A stretch of DNA of 64,000 nucleotides, taken from Hysterangium stoloniferum. Lineage: Eukaryota; Basidiomycota; Agaricomycetes; Hysterangiales; Hysterangiaceae. Position 1 is the stretch's first letter. Each line of letters starts with the position of its first letter. Positions 1 through 10,936 of this stretch are shown one piece after another. The stretch lies in NCBI GenBank assembly GCA_015178975.1, contig WHVD01000003.1, positions 1,860,001-1,924,000 of the forward strand, in the 5' to 3' direction. The translations under genes and the position numbers were made by a program. Under the pieces are notes generated by a model. The model searched no databases. It had not been told where the DNA came from and was given only the letters and a program-made list of their open reading frames with translations.

Positions 1-382
1 AGTGGTGTGCCGTCGGCCCCATTAACATTTCACTTTTGCACCGCAAGTGCCACAAATGGCCCGTCCGCTGTGACAGTTTTACTTTAAGATTATTTTTTTC
101 AATATTATATTTATCGTTAATTTGACAAAAGAAAAAAGATTGAGAACACAGCTTCGTAACAGACCACATCCCACCATGTCATCTTCTAACTTATCTATTC
201 GTCAATCAGTTTGATCAACACCGGCTGGTATGTGTCGATCACGTGGAATCCAAAGAGTTTTGATTTGTGCTGTCCTATTCCTATCCTTGCGTAACGAATA
301 AAAGACAAACACTCATGGGTTCTTGAAGACATCCTGGCGCCCTTTCCCCAATCATTAAATTAAAGCTCTTAATTTCTGCACT
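1..382. other. intergenic, upstream of first gene
   Basis: AT-rich leader sequence with short A and T runs. No coding exon could be supported on either strand. It probably holds the promoter of the methyltransferase-like gene that starts at 383. Confidence 0.4.
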
Positions 383-1188
383 ATGCTACCCAACGCCATA
401 CTACCCTGGACATTGTTGCGTACCATCAAAGTTCCCTTACTCCTCCTCGCTTCGACGACACATTACCTGGGGTTGAAGTCACCCAACCCCCCGCCACTAG
501 ATAAGACCAATGTCTACAGGGGGCAGGCGTTCGAACGTATGGTTCGCGGACTAGTCATCCTCGGTCAGGTGCATCCGCATTGATTACACAGATCAATTTT
601 CCGCTGTTTCTGACGCTCCTCCCATATTAGGTCACTACTATTATCCCCCTCCTTTGCGAATGTATGATTATCCTCGCCTTGAACCAGCCTACGCCACAAT
701 CCAATCAAGTTATTGCCAATATATGCCCTCGTGCGGCGCCCTCTCTTTCGAGCAATATGCCTGCCCATTCCATCGTATTTTATGTCGGCATCTCAGCTAT
801 GATATCCGGAGCCGCCCTCCGCATGTGGTGTTACGGCACGCTCGGAAAGCTGTTTACCTACGAGGTCTCGATACAGCCCGAGCATGAGCTGATAACGTCT
901 GGTCCGTATGCTTTTGCCCGACACCCCAGTTACACCGGAGCGGCCTTGATGGTTATTGGAGCTGCAATCACATGCCTAGCCCCAGGGAGTTTCCTCAACG
1001 AGTGCAGTATCTTGGAAACGCCAATCAAGTGGATAGTTGCTTTATGGCTTACAATGGCGATGTTTACCTTTGTCTCCTTGCGGAGAAGGGGGCAGGTGGA
1101 AGATGAAGAATTGCGAAAGGTTTTCGGACCAGTTTGGCACCGTTATAGTCAAGCCGTTCCTCACAGCTTTATTCCTTATTTATATTAA
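383..1188 (+). CDS. ICMT-like membrane methyltransferase, copy 1
   Basis: Two exons, 383-568 and 631-1188, joined in phase 0 across a 62-bp intron (donor GTGCAT, acceptor TAG), giving 247 residues. The family (isoprenylcysteine carboxyl methyltransferase / phospholipid methyltransferase fold) is an integral membrane enzyme that uses S-adenosylmethionine. What supports it: several hydrophobic segments, the motif LITSGPYAFARHPSYTG at about residues 149-165 (the cofactor-binding region of the family) and a C-terminal RRRGQVEDEEL stretch. It is clearly paralogous to the gene at 10023-10821: same intron position and phase, and matching sequence on both sides (CECMIILA against TECLVILA). The substrate is unknown; a prenylated-protein role is only inferred from the family. 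The N-terminal start fits the paralogue. Confidence 0.85.
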
Positions 1189-3888
1189 TGTAATATCATA
1201 TATCATATATATAATAATATAACAGCAGCTTACCACCGGAGGTCTCTGTATTTGGGCAGGTCCAGGATGACCAAGCCTATAATTGATGTAAAACCTTTAT
1301 CGGAGGTTGCAGTTGGGGATAAACGAGGAATAGATCTGAAAATGTTTTTATCAACTCAATTAAGGCCTTGATCCATATTCAAAGGACAAGCGGAGTTGAT
1401 CTAGGGAATAACAAATATTTCAAATAAAAGTTGTTGATCATCCAATATCAGCTTGGAAATTCCCCCCACCCGGAGCTCAGATGATAATACAAGTTTCAAA
1501 TTTAACTCGCTGTTGAGAGGAGAGCTGGTGATAGGGAAGTCCCGGCTCGTCCTGAAAGACGGGGCTCAGGCTCGGAGTAGACATCTTCCGCTGAGTTGCT
1601 GTCTCAGGTTCTTTTGGGTAGTCTGAGAGGGGGCGGCGATCAGGTTCAGGCCAGGAAGAGGTTTAGTAATCCAGACATGATATATACCACACATTTCAAA
1701 TACATATATTTAGCACGAGCCATCCCCTCTACTAGGCGCTACCATTACGTCCTATACTAGGATATCAACAGTGGAGGCGATGTGCTCAAGCCCTCCGGAC
1801 TGGCATAACTCCACGAATGCGTATATGGGGTTCAGGGGTCTCCGGTTCAGATTATCTGCATCTGTTGATTGCCCCCCTATTATGCACTGCGCATGAACAC
1901 ATTTGGCCACAAGAAGCTTTTATTGTGGTGCATCAATGCAATGGGATTACCGCAATCCACGTGAGCCCCGCCAAGTACTCCTTTAGGGAACTTGAAGGCG
2001 ACTGGGCATAAATTTATCTACCTCATCATCATCCATAAGCGGCTCAGCCTTATTCACTCGTGCTTCTTGTCCAGATGTGGTATTGGTAGCGTATATGCGC
2101 CGCCTACAACTTCATGTGAGCTGTGAGAAACCAGTTGTATCGGCTGCGACGGCGTTCCCTCAAGCTGCTCATCTTGTCCCCATCAATCTCTGACATGCTC
2201 CCGTGGCTAAGAGTCGCCATGACCTCCATTCCCATGCTCTTTCACCGTCAAAATTTATTGAAGTGAGGTGCGCGGCGTGTGGAACAAAGCCAGTGTCCTC
2301 CAAAGTCTTGTTCTCGTGCACATCTCCTCACATCTGGCCTGCATCAGGAAACGGAATTCTAATCCCCCAGGCGAGATAGCTGGCCCAGATACTTTTATCC
2401 TACGACATTAGATCAACTAGATCCCTAGCGCAGTTCGACTATCTTAGACTAATTGTAACCAGGTAGTCAATATACCCGACCTACTTGCCATAGATTTTTT
2501 CCAAATCCCCAGGGCTTCCCGAGGCTGCTACTGCTGTGGCCGTGCTCAAATTGTCATCCTTCCTCACGCCATCCCTTTATTTTATTCCTGTGGAGCATTT
2601 GAAGTAGGCTGTCATGGTGGTTCATGCCAGGAAAGTGTTGATAAAATCTATATGGTGAATTCATGATGAGAGAACTTGGTGCATTTGGGAACCAATTGGT
2701 ATCGGGAATTTGGAAAAATCTACGGCAAGGTAGGTCGGCTATTATAGATCACCCCATAAGTATAAGTTGAGAGTTTGATGAGTTGAATTCTAGATGGGTA
2801 AACGACGATATATGTTAGCATGACGAAATAGACTTTTGCTCATGAACCAAATCAAGTGGGCTTGGCTCGCGGGACGGAAATATCTGTGGGGCCATCTGTG
2901 AATTGCAATTATCCATACGCATGGGAGGTGAATGCACTGCAGATGACTTGGAGAACTGTACAGCGTAGAATAACCTTCTTGCTGTGGTCTACTGAGGTTC
3001 ACAAGGAGAGGAGTAGCGAAACAAGAGTAGAGGGAAACCACACGAGTTGAAATTTGAATTGGCTTGTGCCAAGTCTACAGCACGGTGAGTCCTCTATTGC
3101 AGTACTAATCAGTTGCACAAAATGTGATTTAGATAAAAAGACAGAGTGCAACTCTGACCTCATGTAGACTCATTCTTATAAATAATCACTCGATTAATGA
3201 GTATATCTTTGGAATGAAAAACGAGGCACAGGCTCCACTTCCACAGTCAAGACAGAATGCCCAAACTTGTCGATGCAGGGTAATGAAGCTATATATATAT
3301 ATGGGGTAAGACGGTTCTTTTCGGGGGGACGCTTCGCAATAAACCAACGCCACAGGTTGCAAGGAATTAAGAGCAAATTCACCTTGAATCTAATTAAAGT
3401 GTGCACAGGCGTTGCCGCCATGTCCTCCACACAGCGCAACTACTTTAATACGCGTACATGTACTTGTATTATATACTAGTAATTGAGCATAGATACAATA
3501 TGTAAAGCATTGGAATGGATATAGGCAAACGTCTCAATTGAGGATACTGCACACAATGTCCACGATACGCCTGTTTGCATCAGCCATCTTTGTCGCGACC
3601 GACTCATTTCAATTTCAAGACATCGAGAGACCCCGTCAGACTCTAGCCAGACTCGAAACGATGCCACTGTCCACGCGCGCAATCACGATCAAAGCCCATA
3701 GACAAAGCGCAGCTCCTCGAGCTCAACGTGTTCAGCACACGCACAATATCGAGTCGTATCTTACACACACAGAAGAAAAACGACAACAACCCGAACACAA
3801 CACACTTGATATCCCCCCCCCCTTTCCCCAAAAGTCTACTCGCCATCATTAAAAAAAAAAAAAAAAAAACACACACAACAACAGACTT
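1189..3888. other. 2.7-kb intergenic stretch
   Basis: Lies between the convergent methyltransferase and dehydrogenase genes. Short reading frames on both strands (for example around 1817-2011, 2856-3050, 3538-3852) have no family resemblance, no splice support and poor composition. A short TA repeat sits near 3289-3300 and an A-run of about 20 at 3849-3868. I see no supported gene; decayed mobile DNA is possible. Confidence 0.4.
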
Positions 3889-5713
3889 TCAAAGCTGCCC
3901 CAACCCCTCCCTAACAAACTCCTCAAAGAGCGGCTTGTACTCCGGATGCCACCTGCTCAGCGCAGGCCTGCTCTCCGCAATATCCTCCGCAGCCCACCTA
4001 ATCCTCAGCTGGTCCAGCTCCCTCGACGTCTCGTTGTCCGGTACCAAGATGTAGAAGTCGCCCGCCCGGACGCGGTCGAGCATGTAGTGCACGGTCTGGG
4101 CGGGTGTCCAGGCCCCTGGGGGCTTCTCGGCGAAGACGCGCGCGCCAGTGAGACCAGTATAGGTCCAGCCGGGGCTGTATATCAGATCAGGCGTTGGTGC
4201 GCGTGCGTGCGTGCGTGTGTCGAGTGTGTGTGTGAAAAAACGGGCATTCAGTATATTTTCAATTGTATTGAGTGGTGTGATGTGTCGGGCGCGTGTCGAG
4301 CATTGAGTTGTATTAAAATGCCATGGTGCCGAGAGCGTCAGGTGTATGTAGCGTGTGTCGGTGACATCGCAAGGTGGTCAAGTGGGACGCAGAAGGACGA
4401 CGGGGGAACGGGAAACACTCGTTGGGGTCAAGGGAGACGAAATGGCGGGAGGGGGGGGTGCTTACATGAACAGATGTGCAGTGAGCTTGCGCGGGTTCTG
4501 CCGCAATTCGTGTGCGAGGCTCTCAGTGAGGCTCTTCACGGCCGCCTTGCTTGCATTGTATGCTGGATTTCCGCTGTAAAACGGGGAGGCGGCAGATTAG
4601 CCCGGTAAACTGGTGTAAAGGGGCGGCACGCGGTGGCATCGCCAATTCCGCACCGTTGGCACTCACGGGGGGTTCGTAATGCCCTGCTTGGACCCGGTGT
4701 TGATGATGGCGCTGGGGTTCTCTTGGTATAACATGAACGGCACGAACGTTTGCTGCACGTTGACGATCCTGGGGTACGCGCACGAGAAGACCATCAGCGT
4801 CAATCGGGAATGCGGCTCAAGATCGAACGTGGGAGCACACTGAACTCACCCCCAAAGGTTAACATCAAACACCTTCTTCCACGCATCCAGACCCTTAAAC
4901 GACCCTCCCACAGGACCAATCCCGGCGTTGTTCAGCAAAACAGCCACCTACAGTGTCCCCCCCCCCAGAAAAAAGAGAGAGCGAGCCCAAGAAAGAAAAA
5001 CAGAACGGAGATAGTCAGTCCAGCTCTGATCAGTGTCCCCGCATAAATCACACCCCAAAAAAAAAAAAAACACCACCCCATGGCCCAGATGAACAGCACC
5101 AGAAACAACAACAACAACAACAACAACGACAACAACGACAAAAATCATCGCACACACACACCTCTCCCCACGTATCCAGCACCCTGTCCTTGAGCGCCTG
5201 CACCTGCGCCAGGTCGCTCACGTCCGTCGGCACGACAAGCACGCCGTTCTGGCCCGCGATGGCCTGCACCTCCCGCCCCACAGCCTCGAGCGCAGCCACG
5301 TTCACATCCGCCAGCGCGATCTTCAGGCCGATCCTATCCGCGATTTATGCGTGTGTGCGCGCGCGCGCGTGTGAAGTGTGAAGTGTGAAGGGGGGGAGGG
5401 GGGGGGAAATGGGCGGCGAGTGCACCGGTGAGCAAGTGAGATGGTGTTGCAGTGAGATGGCGATACAAGTGGATTGTGGGGTAAGCGAAAGGCGTCGTCG
5501 TCAACTCAATATATATATATATATATAAACAACAACGTACTGCGCCAGTTCCAGTGCAGCCGCCTTTCCTATGCCGCTCGCTGCGCCTGTGATGACTGCA
5601 ACACGGCCTGGGGCAATTGCGCCCGCTGCCTCGGGGTCGATCGGTTCCCTGAGTGGGGAGGGTTGACGGGAAGAAGGCATTGTGGTAGATGATGATTTCG
5701 AAGACGATAGCAT
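3889..5713 (-). CDS. short-chain dehydrogenase/reductase (SDR)
   Basis: Six exons on the minus strand: 5713-5541, 5333-5162, 4947-4850, 4768-4667, 4573-4466, 4174-3889; phases agree throughout and give 312 residues. SDR enzymes are NAD(P)-dependent oxidoreductases with a Rossmann fold. Visible motifs: TGAASGIG (about 42-49, cofactor binding), NNAG (121-124), and the catalytic YNASK (Tyr187, Lys191) preceded by INTGSKQG. After the core comes an acidic/aromatic tail (PDNETSRELD, then SRWHPEYK) seen in a fungal SDR subgroup. Introns hold a CAA-rich repeat (about 5105-5150), a TA microsatellite (5506-5528) and G/C runs. The start Met at 5713 leaves a 35-residue Ser/Pro-rich leader; an internal Met lies 12 residues later. 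Substrate unknown. It precedes no obvious partner gene. Confidence 0.9.
5506..5528. repeat. (TA)n microsatellite in SDR intron 1
   Basis: A run of alternating TA directly downstream of the exon-1 donor (GTACGT on the minus strand) of the SDR gene. It does not disturb the splice signals. Confidence 0.8.
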
Positions 5714-6266
5714 TATAATTAAAAAAACAAGCGAGGGTGGTTGTCATCAATATGCTTTCAGACTCCGCTGTAGTTATTTTTAGGACGGGAGTCGAATATA
5801 TTTTTATAAGAGGCATATACTACAGGGGAGAGCAAGAGTCAAGGCAAAAAATACTAATTAGAAAAAGTCTCAAAAGTGGGTGACGGTGATTTTTTAAAAG
5901 TGCCAAATAAGAATGAAACAAGGCAACGAATGAGGGGGGCAAGAATAGGAACGAGGAACCAGGGAGCAAAAGGTCAAGCAAGCGGCAGATCCCTAAATCT
6001 TGGAAAAAAAAAGACAGTGCCGTATATCGCTACTGACCTATAATATAATAAATGAACAGCGAGCCGAGTTTGAAGGGGAAATTTGAAGAGAATGGGCATG
6101 TTTGAACATCCAAGTAGAAAAAGAAAAAGTTTGTCGTATAATTTCGTGGTCGTGGTGCAGTCGAGGCGGGGGACGGGCTCAAGCAAAATTAAAATCCACC
6201 GACGCGTCCCCAAAGGTGCATAAGACGTGCTCATCTTTCCAAGCACACCAAAACCGCCCCCCCGAC
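5714..6266. other. intergenic between SDR and VTS1-like gene
   Basis: About 550 bp between the end of the VTS1-like gene and the start of the SDR gene, both on the minus strand. It must hold the 3' end of the former and the promoter of the latter. No further exon is supported. Confidence 0.4.
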
Positions 6267-8453
6267 TTACTCCGCAGGTTCAGGAATGCCCATCTTCGCC
6301 CTAACCTGCTCAAACGTCTTCAACATCTTCCTCCTCGCCCCAAGCGCCGCAACACCCTTCTCCTCAAGCTGCTGCTCGTTCATCACCACCATCTGCCTCC
6401 ACGTCATCTTCTCAAAGTTCGGCGTATACTTATGCAGCCTCAAGCTCCTCAACCACGCAGGAACATCCTCCAATAACGCAGGGTCAATCTCCTCATCCAC
6501 CTTGTCTCCTGATCCACCGCGCGCACTCCGCCTATCCGTCTGGCTCCTCACACTCCCCCCACCGCCGCCGCCACCGCCTCCACCACTGCCGTGTCGACTC
6601 ACGCCTGGGCTCCTAAATCCACCGCCCATACCCCCAAACCCAGGCATCATCCCAGACTGTCCACCCAACGCCGCCATCTGCGCAGCAAACATCTGCGCCT
6701 GCGCCTCGGGTGTCAATCCCGCCGCCGCGAGCGCGTTCATGTTGGCGAGGAAGTTCATATTCATGTTGAACCCTGGCATGCCCATCATGTTCATATTCAT
6801 CAGACCCGGGCTTCCGAGCCCGAATGAGTTGAGGGCGTTCAATGTCGCGGCGTCAGGTATGCTGTCTCCGAAGCGTGTGGAGGAGAGGCCGGGGCTGCGG
6901 GCACCGTTCCAGCCGAAGCCTCCGTTGTTATTGTTGTTGTTGTTCCCGCCTTGGCTGGTTCCACTGATATTCCTGTTTCCGCGATGCAGACCTGGCTGCA
7001 TTTGACCCGGTTGGATCAGGTTTCCATCATCACCGTATACGCCTGCGTTCTTGTTGTTGTTGACACCATCGCCCTTCGCGGGCCCACCAGGTGCAGGCCT
7101 ACTCGTCCTCCTGAAGCTCTTCGGATCCTCCAGGACGAACCTATTCCCGCCCGCACCTCCTGCAGCACCAGAACCGGTACTATTAAACAGTTGTATCGTC
7201 GCCGCATCGAGATTCTGTTGGGCTCGATTGTCCTTCTCCCCAAACATCGGCACAGCGGGGGTATTAACCAAACTCGCCCAGTTAGCCCCCATATCTGGAG
7301 AAAGCGACGCATCATTTCCATCTTCCGTAGCCGTAGAAGGAGGATTCGAGAGTCTAGGCGACCGGAGGTTAGAGAGACTGCTGAGATCCATGCTCTTAGG
7401 CCTCGTTCCGCCCACACCACCAGCGCTAGGAGGAGGCTGCAATGAAGAAGAAGACTGCTGCTGCTCCTGCTCGACAACCTGCCCAAGCTGTCCCGCACTC
7501 GCAGCAGCCCAAACGTTCGCCGCACTACTATTCGCAAGTGCGGGCGCTGAAATCCTATGGGCCGCATTCGCCTTATTCTGCAACCTTGCACGCTGCTGTG
7601 CGAGTGTCGCAGCGGGGTCGTTTGCTCCGGTGTTGCTATTGTTGGCCGCATCGGGAGAGAGGAAGGCAGGGGAATCGGGCGCAATGGAGTGGCGGCCAAA
7701 GTTGCGTGCGCTAGGTGATGGAGGAGGGAACGAACCACTGAGGCCCGGGGATTTGATCCCGAGGGTGGCGAGTTTTGCTTCCATCTGACTTTGCATACTT
7801 CCGCCCGCTGCGGGACTGAGCAGGGCGGTCATAGGGTCGGAGCGGGCCATTTGCTGGAGAACAGTGATGAAGAAGCGGATTTGGACTTGAGTGGATTGCT
7901 GAAGGAGACTGTACAGTGCTGCGGTGCGTTCGGCTTCGGATAGAACGCGGAACCCTGTGTTGAGAAACTATTTAGTGGAAAAACGGGCAGCGATAGATAC
8001 GAAAGATACGAACATTGTTCAATAGCGCTAAGCTCCTCCTTGAAATTAACATCCAAAGATGCCGCCGCCATCTCTTCCAACGTCACTTCATAATTCTGCA
8101 AATTTTCAAACCACTGGTCAATAGCCTCGGCTAAGGTAAAAAAGATCAACACTTCATGTCGCCCAGACATGGAAATCGAGCAACCCACCTTCGGGCGTCT
8201 GAAACATCCCGGCGCCGCCACCACCTGTAAGAAGCTCACTAGTAGGCCTGCCACCACCGCTGGACATACCACCGGGTCTCGGAGAGGGAAGGGCGAGGGA
8301 TGGAGAATTGGCGTTGCCAGAACGAGGCTGTGGGCCCATGCTCGAGCGAGCGGCGGCCTTGTTTTGGTTCTGCGTGTTGGAGTTGGTGGTGTTTCCAGCA
8401 CCTGATCCTGGTGCAGGAGAAGGCGGGGAGGGTGATGTACGGAGGGTGGACAT
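6267..8453 (-). CDS. VTS1: VTS1/Smaug-type SAM-domain RNA-binding protein
   Basis: Three exons on the minus strand, 8453-8189, 8130-8014 and 7954-6267, all junctions in phase 1, giving 689 residues. Vts1/Smaug proteins bind stem-loops in mRNA through a SAM domain and recruit deadenylation factors in the cytoplasm. The N-terminal conserved block spans the exon junctions (EAIDQWFENLQNYE, then IEQWFRVLSEAERTAALY). A long low-complexity middle rich in Asn, Gly, Ser, Pro and Met follows (poly-Asn and poly-Gly tracts). The C-terminal SAM domain occupies about residues 617-685 (VPAWLRSLRLHKYTPNFEKM, later GVAALGARRKMLKTFEQV). Longer than the roughly 520-residue yeast protein because of the middle part. 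Large reading frames on the opposite strand are composition shadows. Confidence 0.93.
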
Positions 8454-10022
8454 TTTCCTTATTTTTTTCCTTTTCTTATTCTTTTTTTTAAAAAAAAAAG
8501 CTGTTTGTGTTTGCTGTGGATGTTATACTGCGTGTCTGTTTCGAGTCGATAAATCGAAGGTCTACAGAAAGAAAGGTAGGACGTCTATGTGGTCCGTTGG
8601 TTGCTTGAGAAACTTGGTGATGATGAGAAAACTTGAAGGCCAACTTCGAGTCGGGTGGACTGATGGTATCAGCTGTCAGGCTTAGGCTTGAGCTTTAAAC
8701 GCGATACCAGAGTACTAGTACTAGTAACGAAAGACCAGCGGTCCTGCCGGTCGAACGGTGATAAAGGGTGAAAGCAGTTAAAACACTGACACCAAGAGAC
8801 GACGGCAGCGACGACGACGACGACGGGGAAACAACGACGAGGTGGTGGTGGTGGTAACAGAGAAAGAGGAGACCAGCGAGGGAATCGTTATTCCGTGTTA
8901 AGCTTGTAGCTCCGCTTCAAATCGGTATATATATGTAGTTACAATTATAAGAGTGACACCCTGTCAATTCCAAGCTGCCTGGGTGCGCTTTTCCTGCACT
9001 TTATCCTGGTGGATGTCGCGAGGCAACTTGTAGGGATTGTTTTTATATTAATATTTACAAGTTTGAATAATGGCGTGCACTTTGCGTAGGACGCGTGGCT
9101 GCAGAGCCCACTCGTGGGTAATGTCACAAGCGATACTTGATGCCAGCATCAGGAAATCAAGAATGCAGTCACTAGAGGCGATGATCTGCTGATGACGGAC
9201 GTCAGGATCAGGATGCGGTCGCTCGAGATACCAAGAATGGCAATTGTGTGGGAGGGAATGTGGCACTGGGCGAGCAGCGAAGGTGATGTGATGAAGTGAT
9301 TTGACTGGTGATAATATAAAGTGACACTACAAAGGGGCGAGCGATTGTGTACGGTCGGGGCGTATCTCGCCTCGTCGCTGATGCTGGAAGTACAGAGTTT
9401 TTCGTTCACGCTCACGTTTACCGCGTCGTTATGACCGCCGCCGCCGCCGCCGAGGACGCGAGCGCAACCGTTGAGGATGAGATTGAATTTAATTCCGGAT
9501 AGCCATCATTCAAACGGTTAGCTGCAAAGTTTCAGGTTAGGAGTAGATGAGACCATTTCCCTGATTTATTATCACAAATGACCATTTCCCTGATTAGTCC
9601 TCGGACCACTGCACGAGACCACATTTCTCGCACTGCGTCTTCCTATCCACATCGGAAACGCCGCCTACAATAAACCCACCATCTATGCTCCGTCCATTTC
9701 CGGACGGAAGCCCCGCCATACGCACATGACGTCCGTTTACTCCCCACCGTGTTCATGAATTACGCAGACTATTTTAATGGTTGCGCCTGGGTTATTTTTG
9801 CTATTGGCCCTCTGTGCAATTGAGTTCCCGGAAATCTTATTTCCGATGCCACGAGGTGCCGGGAGAACTTCCACTGATCTTCGGCTTGCGGCATCCGCTT
9901 TTTCTTCTCTCTTGTTTCACGTATGCTCCTCGACAAAACGGATAAAATGGTGCATCCGTGCCAGTCCATCCCAGAGTGTCTTTCTTCCCCTTCACGACCA
10001 CGACAGCCACGACAGCCACGAC
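8454..10022. other. divergent intergenic region, VTS1-like / ICMT-like
   Basis: About 1.57 kb between the start codons of two divergent genes. It holds T/A runs at 8457-8502, a CGA repeat near 8807-8825, a GGT repeat near 8840-8853 and a GCC repeat at 9433-9451. Promoters for both genes are expected here. No spliced gene could be built; frames such as 9048-9415 (minus) have no support. Confidence 0.4.
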
Positions 10023-10821
10023 ATGTCGACGTCCGATTCGCTATATCTGCCTGTATTCGCCGCTGCTAAATGTGCCCTGCTCATCACGACCGCCGTTTCG
10101 TATCGTCTCGGCTTACGACCCCCAAATCCTCCCCCCTCAAAGGAGGACAGGATATACTATACAGGACAGCTGTTTGAAAGCTTCGTGCGCGCATGCTCCA
10201 TGTTTTCACAGGTATGTGTCTCCACCCCAGTAGTATCCCCACCACCCACTCTTATCCCAGGCATCAGTAATAACCTGCCTCCTCACCGAATGCCTCGTCA
10301 TCCTCGCAATCACCTTCAAGACACGCCTAACGCCCCCCATCGTCGCCACACTCTGCCCGTACCCCTCCACGTCCGCCCCCTCCCCTCTCCACACCCTCCC
10401 CCTCCCCCTCCTCAGCGCCATCTCCCTCCTCCTCGCCGCCGCGCTCCTCCGCACCTGGTGCTACCGCACCCTCGGCGCCTTCTTCACCTTCGAGGTCACC
10501 ATCATGCGCCAGCACAAGCTCATCACCTCCGGCCCGTACGCGTACATCCGCCACCCCGCATACACCGGCGCCGTCCTCATCCTCCTCGCCGCCGCCGCGA
10601 CGTGCTTCCTCTCCCCCGCCAGCTACATCGCCGCGTGCGGCGTCATGCACACCCCCGCCCGCTGGTGGGTGTATGCGTGGGCCGCGTGTGCCGCCTATGC
10701 CGCCGTCTCCTTGGTGAGGAGGGGGAGTGTCGAGGATGAGGGCTTGCGGGGGACGTTTGGGGAGGAGTGGGAGCGGTATCGGGAGGAGGTCCCATGGAGA
10801 TTTGTACCCGGCCTCATTTAG
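10023..10821 (+). CDS. ICMT-like membrane methyltransferase, copy 2
   Basis: Exons 10023-10211 and 10261-10821 joined in phase 0 over a 49-bp intron (donor GTATGT, acceptor CAG), giving 249 residues. Same family and gene structure as the copy at 383-1188. The motif LITSGPYAYIRHPAYTG lies at about residues 150-166, and the protein ends RRGSVEDEGLRGTF... with the family's basic/acidic tail. It has hydrophobic segments before and after the motif, as expected of a membrane enzyme. Codon use in exon 2 is much more GC-rich (C-ending codons) than in copy 1, so the two copies are well diverged despite lying 9 kb apart. An upstream in-frame extension to 9777 exists but lacks homology to copy 1, so the Met at 10023 was chosen. 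Confidence 0.87.
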
Positions 10822-10936
10822 CAGTTCTTGTAATTAAGTATACCTTGCATAATCCAATCTGATGAGCGTGTCCATTCCGTTTTTTGAAAAAAAAAAAAAG
10901 GTCCCCCAAGGAATATAATTATTTTTACGCTCCGTC

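Noticed and set aside
6286-7788. Long plus-strand frames (about 240 codons) opposite the VTS1-like gene
   Set aside because: They mirror GC-rich, low-complexity codons of the minus-strand gene, have no family resemblance, and lack splice logic.
9777-10022. N-terminal extension of the second ICMT-like protein
   Set aside because: The extension has no counterpart in the paralogue at 383 and is encoded by a CAGCCACGA repeat; the internal Met at 10023 matches the paralogue start.
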